From Thalassiosira profunda (Eukaryota > Bacillariophyta > Thalassiosirophyceae > Thalassiosirales > Thalassiosiraceae), in contig JALLAP010000870.1 of the NCBI GenBank assembly GCA_036939355.1, positions 1-12,311 on the forward strand: a DNA stretch of 12,311 bases, given 5' to 3'. A program made the position numbers and the translations under genes. The notes beneath the pieces were generated by a model. It made no database searches, had not been told where the DNA came from, and was given only the letters and a program-made list of their open reading frames with translations. This document shows, one piece after another, positions 7,866 to 12,311 of the stretch; position 1 is the first letter of the stretch, and each line of letters begins with the position of its first letter.

Positions 7866-7997
7866 TGTAACCCTAATGACCACTAACCCTAACCCTAACC
7901 TGACTACAACCCATAGTTCATACAAAAGTGAAAACCCATAACCTGAATTATAACCCCAACCCTAACCCAGCTGTAACCCCAACCCTAACCCGCCATA
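7866..7997 (+). repeat. degenerate telomere-like tract, CCCTAA orientation
   Basis: There are several runs of CCCTAA (for example ACTAACCCTAACCCTAACC at 7882-7900), interspersed with variant units such as AACCCCAACCC. An 18-bp direct repeat, TAACCCCAACCCTAACCC, occurs at 7951-7968 and 7974-7991, 23 bp apart. All units here are the C-rich strand on the + strand. Confidence 0.8.
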
Positions 7998-8064
7998 GCA
8001 AGAAGTTGCAGGTGGGTCGACGCCGCCGCCAGGGCCATCGACGCGGGTAACGGCCATCGTCGCC

Positions 8065-8091
8065 CCGCCTGCACGACGGCAGTGCAGGCGG
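8065..8091. repeat. GC-rich perfect hairpin
   Basis: Arms CCGCCTGCAC (8065-8074) and GTGCAGGCGG (8082-8091) are exact reverse complements around a 7-base loop. It lies in the GC-rich core of the element between the two telomere-like tracts. Confidence 0.75.
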
Positions 8092-8270
8092 CGAAGCGAT
8101 ATTGACCTCCTTAAACCTAATGGATGCCGTTATAACGCTGCAGCCTTATCGATTAGATGCAGTACTAATATCCGACGGGGTCGGCGGCGCCGCTCCGGCC
8201 GTTACTGCCGCCGGCGGGGCTGGGGGAGCGGCGGCCGCCATGGTTGCAGGTGTAATTCCTTGGTTGAAGA

Positions 8271-8424
8271 TAACCCTAACCCTTACCTGGTTAAGTTCGG
8301 GTTAGGGTTGGGGTTCAAAATAACCCTAACCCTAATCTGGTCAAGTTCGGATTAGGGTTAGGGTTCAAAATAACCCTAACCCTAACCTGGTCCGATTCGG
8401 TATAGGGTTTTTGTTAGGGTTAGG
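8271..8424. repeat. three 50-bp tandem units of facing telomeric repeats
   Basis: Units begin with TAACCCTAAC at 8271, 8321 and 8371. Units 1 and 2 match at 45 of 50 positions; unit 3 matches unit 2 at 33 of its first 40 and then diverges. Each has CCCTAA repeats, a roughly 12-base spacer (TGGTCAAGTTCG in unit 2), then TTAGGG repeats. In unit 2 the arms 8322-8337 and 8350-8365 are perfect 16-base reverse complements. Confidence 0.88.
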
Positions 8425-8600
8425 TGGGGTTTGTAGGCCCCTCGATCTCTTGCAGACTTTAGCGGGTGGTGTTATACGCGTCGGCCGCGGGCGCGATGCA
8501 CACGGGCGGAGAAGGGAGCCGCCCGCGGAGAGAACAGACGCCGGACGCGGCACCAAGCAGAGCTCTCTTCTCCCGGACGGTTCTCCGTCAAAAAAGGAAG

Positions 8601-8641
8601 TGTCCGCGAGCAAAAGGGCGGCTTCGCGGACACCAGTGTCC
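8601..8641. repeat. overlapping alternative hairpins
   Basis: TGTCCGCGA (8601-8609) pairs with TCGCGGACA (8624-8632), and GGACAC (8628-8633) pairs with GTGTCC (8636-8641). The two stems share bases and are mutually exclusive. They sit immediately inside the right terminal inverted repeat. Confidence 0.65.
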
Positions 8642-8642
8642 G

Positions 8643-8690
8643 GCGATGGTCTGACCGCCGCCCAAAAAGAGGGTATCGTTAGAGGCTGCC
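8643..8690 (-). repeat. right terminal inverted repeat (48 bp)
   Basis: Reverse complement of 7732-7779 at 47 of 48 positions. The flank just outside (8691 onward, GCGCGCGGAG) does not repeat the flank outside the left arm. Confidence 0.93.
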
Positions 8691-8842
8691 GCGCGCGGAG
8701 GGGTCAGGGGTCAGGGTTGACCGTGACTTTACTGCAATTCACGTGAAATGTTGTGTCACGTGAAAAAGCCGTTTCATTTCAGCGGCGCGCTCCCCTACGA
8801 ACTGCCTCCCCCCTGGCGCCCCGCCCTCCACCCCAGCGAGCA
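8691..8842 (+). promoter_or_regulatory. golgin proximal promoter with paired CACGTG
   Basis: The 152 bp between the element and the golgin ATG contain CACGTG at 8740-8745 and 8757-8762. The second lies in GTCACGTGAAA, an 11-mer also present in the esterase/CDF promoter. A short GGGGTCA direct repeat lies at about 8699-8712. Function is inferred from position. Confidence 0.5.
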
Positions 8843-11800
8843 ATGTGGGGCTCCCTCGCCCGGGGCATCACCGAACGGGCCGCCGATGCCGCCTCAGCCG
8901 CAGCGGCCAAGGCCGTTCCCGCCGCCGGAGACCTGTTGGCGCGGGTGGGCGAGGTCGTTGCCCCCCCGCTCGACGACGGGGAGGGCAGTTATTATGATGA
9001 CGACGGGAGCTACTACGAAGATGAGGAGGGGGAGTTCGAGGGCGATCAGGTGAATTTTGAGGGGGAGAGCGACGACGACGAGGAGGGGACGCCCAATTTG
9101 GATCGGTACCGGAATAAGAAGAGAGGTAGTAAGGGGGCCACGGCCGAGGCGGCGCCGGCGAGCGCCAACTCGCTGGTGAACGGGCTGGTTCAGAGCTTTT
9201 CGGAGGACAAGGAGGACTCTGCTGCTGCAATGGAGCAGGAGGAAATGAGGCAGCAGCGGGAGGCCGAGGAGAGGAGGGTGCGCGTGGAGAAATTGGCGCA
9301 GGAGAAAATGGAGCAGGAGAGACTGGTTAGGCTGGAGGCAGAGCGGCTGGAGGCCGAGGCCACCGCCAAAGCGCAGGCGGAAGAGGCCGCGAGACAGGCG
9401 GAGAGGGAGAGGCTGGAGCGGGAGAGGGTTTTGGAGGAGGAGCGGGAGAGGGTTTTGGAGGCCGCGGCGGCAGAGTGAGTGTCGTTTTTGGGGTAGTTGG
9501 TGGGTGCACTGATTCGGAGACTGACTGTGCCTTTATCACGTCGTGGTTATGTTTAACAGGGCTGCGGAGAAGAAGCGTCTGGAGGAAGAAGCGAGGTGAG
9601 CATAACCCGACAACTGGCTCCCTATTTCTGGACACGAGTGAGCATCTCAACACTCTTTTTCCCCACCATCAGGATCGCGGAGGAAAAGGAGAGGGCTGCC
9701 GCGGCGCAAGCCAAGGCGGAGGCGGAGAGCCTGGAGCAGGAGCGGCTGGCGGCCGAGGAAGCCAAGCAGGCAGAAAGGGCGAGGTTGGAGGAGGAGCAGA
9801 GGATGGAACGGGACAGAATTGAGCAAGAGGAGAGAATGTTGGCGGAGAAACGACAGCAAGAGGAAGAGGACGCCCGTCGACGGGCGGAAGAAGAAAGCCT
9901 CAAGAGGGAAAGGCTGGCAGCGGCAGAGGCAAGGCAGGCCGAGTTGGAGCGGCTCGAAAACGAGAGGGTCGAGCGGGAGAGGCTTCTGGAGGAACAACGA
10001 CGCGCGGCCGAGGCAAAGGCTGATGCCGAAGAGAGAGAAAAGGAGAGGCTGGCAGCCTTGGAGGCGGAACGGGCGGAACAGGCGAGGTTGGAAGAGGAGC
10101 GAATCGAGCAGGAACGGCGCCTTGAGGAGCAGAGACAGGAGGAGGCGGCCCTTCAGAGAGCAAGGGAGGAAGAGGCGGCGGCAGCAGCCGAGGCCGCACA
10201 GAGGGCCGAGTCGGAGAGATTGCAGCAGGAGAGGCTGCAGCGCCTCGAGAGAGAACGAGTAGCGGCAGAGGAAAGAGCACGTGCCACGGAGGAGGAAGGA
10301 GCCAGGGCTGCAGCTCACGAGGCCCAATTGGCGGGAGAGGTGCAAAGCCAGAAGACGATGCTGGAGAATCTCAATTCCGAAGCCAGGGAGACTGCCAACC
10401 AACTCGCTCAAGTGCAGCAGGAGCGAGAACAACTGCAAGGCTCCAACGACGAGTTGCAAACAACCTGCGAGCAGCTGAAGACGGACCTCCACCGCGCGGC
10501 CGAGACAATATCGAAATTGCGCGAGACGGTCGCCGACCAGGAGGAGAAGGAGCGGCAGCGGTGGGAGCAGGAGGCGCAGCGGGTCGAGGAAGAAGAGTCC
10601 AGCATCCTCGCCGCGGCGAAGCTCGATATGGAAATGCAAGTGTCTCATATGAAGGAGTCGCTCGAGGGCCAGATCCAATCCCTCGAACTGGAATTGGTCG
10701 AGGAACGCAGGCTGTCGGGGGAGCAGCAGCGCGAGCTGCAGCAGAGGCTTGAGGAGGCGACGGCGCGCCTGTCGACGTCGGAGACCGAAGTGATGGCGCT
10801 GGCGTCCAAAAAGGAGGCCAAGACGTCCAAGAAGTTGCAGGCGTCGGAGAAGGCGGCCGCGAAGGCCGTGGCGCTGTTGGACGAGAAGGAGGAGGAGGTG
10901 CAGCAGCTTCAGAAAGTCATCGCCGACAGTGAGTGATATCTATGCCCCTGTATCTTGTCCTCACTCTCCCTCAAATCTAACACAGCTGACGCTTTCGTTT
11001 TTCTCTCAGTGCGCGAGGCAATGAAGAAGAACAAGGTCGAAGCAGACGAGGCCGAGGAGGAGATGGACGAATTGCACCATGAGAACGAGGACCTGCACCA
11101 ACAGCTGGAAACGGTGCAAGCTGAAAACAAAGCGATGAAAGCTAGGCTGGCGAGCTCGGCAGACGACAGCGAAAAGCTGGGAGGCTTGAAGGTGAGTGTG
11201 ATTGGCGCGTAACTCAGAACGTGTATCTAGAATGTGAGGATTGCTCACAGTCATCCTTCCCACGTTCTCAGATGGAGCTGCAGATGCTGGAGGAGGAACG
11301 CAGGAGAGAAAAGAACGCACTGGAGTCGGCCCACGAAAAGACGAGCGAGGATCACGCTGTCGTACTATCGGAACGCGACGCTGCCAAGGCGCAGGCAAGG
11401 GATCTCGAACAGCTCCTTGCCGCCGCTCGCGGCGACCTCGATCTAGCCAACACGGACCGGGACCGCGCCCTGACGGCCAACGAGAACCTGCAGCGGGCAC
11501 TGGAAGACTTCCAGGGCGAGCGGGATGCCNCGGGACCGCGCCCTGACGGCCAACGAGAACCTGCAGCGGGCACTGGAAGACTTCCAGGGCGAGCGGGATG
11601 CCGAAATGGCCCTCCTCTCCGAGCAGCAGGCGGTAGCGGAGGAGGCCCTTGCTGCGGCGCACGCGGCGTCGCTCGAGGCCACGAAGGAGGCCTGTGCCGC
11701 CGAGATGAGAGATGTGCAATACGCCGCGGACAAGTCCGTGCAGAATACGCTGCTCGAAATGGACAAGATGGAGGCCACCATTCAGGTGAGTTCTGCATGA

Positions 11801-12275
11801 ATGCTGGCACTGACATCTTGATGATCTTCCTCCTTTTCTAACCCAGCCATTCCATGCGGCGCCGTACCATACACTGTCGATACAACAGGAATGTCGAAAG
11901 GACAGCATGAACCTTCGCAAAGCCCTCGACGAGGCCATCGCCCGGCTGCAAACGAACCAAGAAGACGTCGTAGATCGAAGCTTAATCAAGAACGTCATCT
12001 TGGACTGGCACTCGAAGAAGGGCAAGGCCAAGCGGGACGTCATGGTTCTTCTGGGCAGCATCTTGCACTTCACGGAGGACGAGAAAGACAAGGCCTCGAT
12101 CGGGGAAGGCCACGGCAGCCTGGACAAAATCTACGGCGCCGTTGCCGCCCCGTTGCCACCGTCCAAGCTCGACGTCGACAAGATCGAAGGCGACACTGTG
12201 AGGGAGCAATTTGTCAACTTCTTGTTGGCCGAGACTGGGGAGGAGGACGAAGCTGGCGGGGAAGAGTCAGCCTAG
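8843..12275 (+). CDS. GMAP-210/Rud3-like golgin with C-terminal GRAB domain, six exons
   Basis: Golgi tethering protein. Exons: 8843-9474, 9560-9595, 9673-10928, 11010-11191, 11272-11785 (containing a 73-base assembly artefact), and 11889-12275 or 11847-12275. Counting the artefact once gives 2934 bases and 977 residues (991 with the longer last exon). Layout: an N-terminal small-residue amphipathic stretch beginning MWGSLARG (1-40), resembling the ALPS curvature sensor of GMAP-210; an acidic linker (44-82); a long Glu/Arg/Ala coiled coil (about 128-870) with imperfect internal repeats; then LRKALDEAIARLQ and a GRAB (GRIP-related Arf-binding) domain, VVDRSLIKNVILDW...VMVLLGSILHFTEDEKDKASIG (about 876-921), which in yeast and animals binds Arf1 on the cis-Golgi. 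The tail is acidic. The GRAB match is strong; the ALPS call is tentative. Confidence 0.88.
9475..9559 (+). other. golgin intron 1 (85 nt, phase 2)
   Basis: Donor GTGAGT at 9475, acceptor TTTAACAG ending at 9559. Splicing completes a Glu codon and continues the coiled coil as EAAEKKRLEEEA. Confidence 0.85.
9596..9672 (+). other. golgin intron 2 (77 nt, phase 2)
   Basis: Donor GTGAGC at 9596, the only non-GTGAGT donor in the window; acceptor CCATCAG ending at 9672. Splicing makes an Arg codon, then IAEEKERAAAAQ. It leaves a 36-nt exon between introns 1 and 2. Confidence 0.83.
9740..10180 (+). repeat. imperfect internal coiled-coil repeats in golgin exon 3
   Basis: Three copies of an ERLAA-x-EA-x-QAE-x-RLE-type block start at 9740, 9908 and 10043. 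The spacings are 168 and 135 bases, or 56 and 45 residues. The 11-residue difference equals one hendecad, so coiled-coil register can be kept. Confidence 0.7.
10929..11009 (+). other. golgin intron 3 (81 nt, phase 1)
   Basis: Donor GTGAGT at 10929; acceptor TTTTTCTCTCAG ending at 11009, with a CTGAC branch-like motif at 10986. Splicing joins KVIADS to MREAMKKNKVEADE. Confidence 0.85.
11192..11271 (+). other. golgin intron 4 (80 nt, phase 0)
   Basis: Donor AAG|GTGAGT at 11192, acceptor CGTTCTCAG ending at 11271. The frame continues as EKLGGLK|MELQMLEEERRRE. Confidence 0.87.
11458..11602. repeat. 72-bp exact direct repeat around a single N (assembly join)
   Basis: Bases 11458-11529 and 11531-11602 are identical, with N at 11530. 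The block has the same length and structure as the one at 1368-1512. Counting it once moves the golgin frame by one position, which is exactly what is needed to continue into ERDAEMALLSEQQAVAEEA. Confidence 0.92.
11786..11888 (+). other. golgin intron 5 (103 or 61 nt, phase 0), two possible acceptors
   Basis: Donor CAG|GTGAGT at 11786. Acceptor AACAG ending at 11888 gives ATIQ|ECRKDSMNLRKAL. Acceptor CTAACCCAG ending at 11846, which has the better pyrimidine tract, is also in frame and would insert 14 residues (PFHAAPYHTLSIQQ) before the same sequence. Confidence 0.75.
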
Positions 12276-12311
12276 TCCGTCATAGATGTTTTGGCTGCAT
12301 CGAAGCAACTT

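Larger units (their letters stand above)
7732..8690. mobile_element. non-coding element with 48-bp terminal inverted repeats and telomere-like arrays
   Basis: This 959-bp block is bounded by inverted copies of a 48-bp sequence (7732-7779 and 8643-8690, 47 of 48 positions complementary). Inside, in order: a pyrimidine-rich stretch, a CCCTAA-orientation telomere-like tract (7866-7997), GC-rich hairpins (around 8065-8215), three 50-bp units of facing telomeric repeats (8271-8424), and a GC-rich segment with hairpins (8601-8641). No convincing ORF is present, so if mobile it is non-autonomous (MITE or foldback type). No target-site duplication was found at the TIR ends. It splits the SUMO/golgin divergent promoter, ending 137 bp from one ATG and 153 bp from the other. 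Alternatives are a subtelomeric fragment or the scar of end-to-end rearrangement. Confidence 0.6.

Noticed and set aside
8102..8305. 67-codon + strand ORF inside the repeat element
   Set aside because: Gly/Ala-rich translation of GC-rich hairpin DNA that runs into telomeric repeats; no sign of a real protein.
7866..8424. A true chromosome end
   Set aside because: Telomere-like tracts are short, degenerate, in both orientations, and flanked on both sides by normal genes, so this is interstitial.
8271..8424. CRISPR-like array
   Set aside because: The units are contiguous telomeric palindromes with no unique spacers, in a eukaryotic context.
8753..8842. An upstream in-frame start for the golgin (8753)
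   Set aside because: It would translate through the CACGTG promoter site and add unrelated Pro/Arg-rich sequence; the ATG at 8843 begins the MWGSLA N-terminus expected of this golgin type.
9647..10678. 343-codon minus-strand ORF, very Leu-rich
   Set aside because: It is the antisense shadow of the Glu/Arg-rich golgin coiled coil; GAG and CAG codons read as CTC and CTG. There is no recognisable domain, and the sense strand has consistent exons.
1..12311. tRNA, rRNA or snRNA genes
   Set aside because: I saw no cloverleaf, rRNA core or snRNA-like motif on either strand, though a covariance-model search was not possible here.

Overview
The window looks like nuclear DNA from a GC-rich, gene-dense protist, most likely a microalga (a stramenopile or similar lineage is my guess). 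Reasons: short spliceosomal introns with near-invariant GTGAGT donors and CAG acceptors; a strong ACCATGG start context; eukaryote-only families (p24, SUMO, a GRAB-domain golgin); TTAGGG-type telomere-like repeats; and very short spacers. The lineage cannot be fixed from this sequence alone.

Seven protein genes alternate strand without exception. They are: p24 cargo receptor (+, 5' end cut off by the window, 3-784); homoserine dehydrogenase (-, 878-2054); type II membrane SGNH-hydrolase-like protein (+, 2264-4198); secreted alpha/beta-hydrolase esterase (-, 4256-5473); CDF/ZnT-type metal transporter (+, 5980-7047); SUMO (-, 7176-7595); GMAP-210/Rud3-like GRAB golgin (+, 8843-12275, six exons). 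Convergent pairs are separated by only 57-128 bp. Divergent pairs share promoter regions that carry CACGTG palindromes and, in two cases, 7-bp-phased CTTGCAA repeats.

The most unusual region is 7732-8690, inside the SUMO/golgin divergent promoter. It is a 959-bp element bounded by 48-bp terminal inverted repeats (47/48 matching). It holds a CCCTAA-orientation telomere-like tract on the left, GC-rich hairpins in the middle, and three 50-bp tandem units of facing telomeric repeats on the right. No coding capacity and no clear target-site duplication are visible.

Two single-N positions (1440 and 11530) are each flanked by an exact 72-bp direct repeat. Collapsing copy plus N (73 bp) restores the reading frame in both genes, so these are assembly joins and not biological frameshifts.

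Functionally, p24, the golgin and the predicted type II membrane protein belong to the secretory pathway, homoserine dehydrogenase to Thr/Met/Ile synthesis, the CDF protein to metal homeostasis, and SUMO to protein modification. Nothing suggests a co-functional cluster; the layout looks like ordinary compact housekeeping DNA interrupted by one non-coding repeat element.
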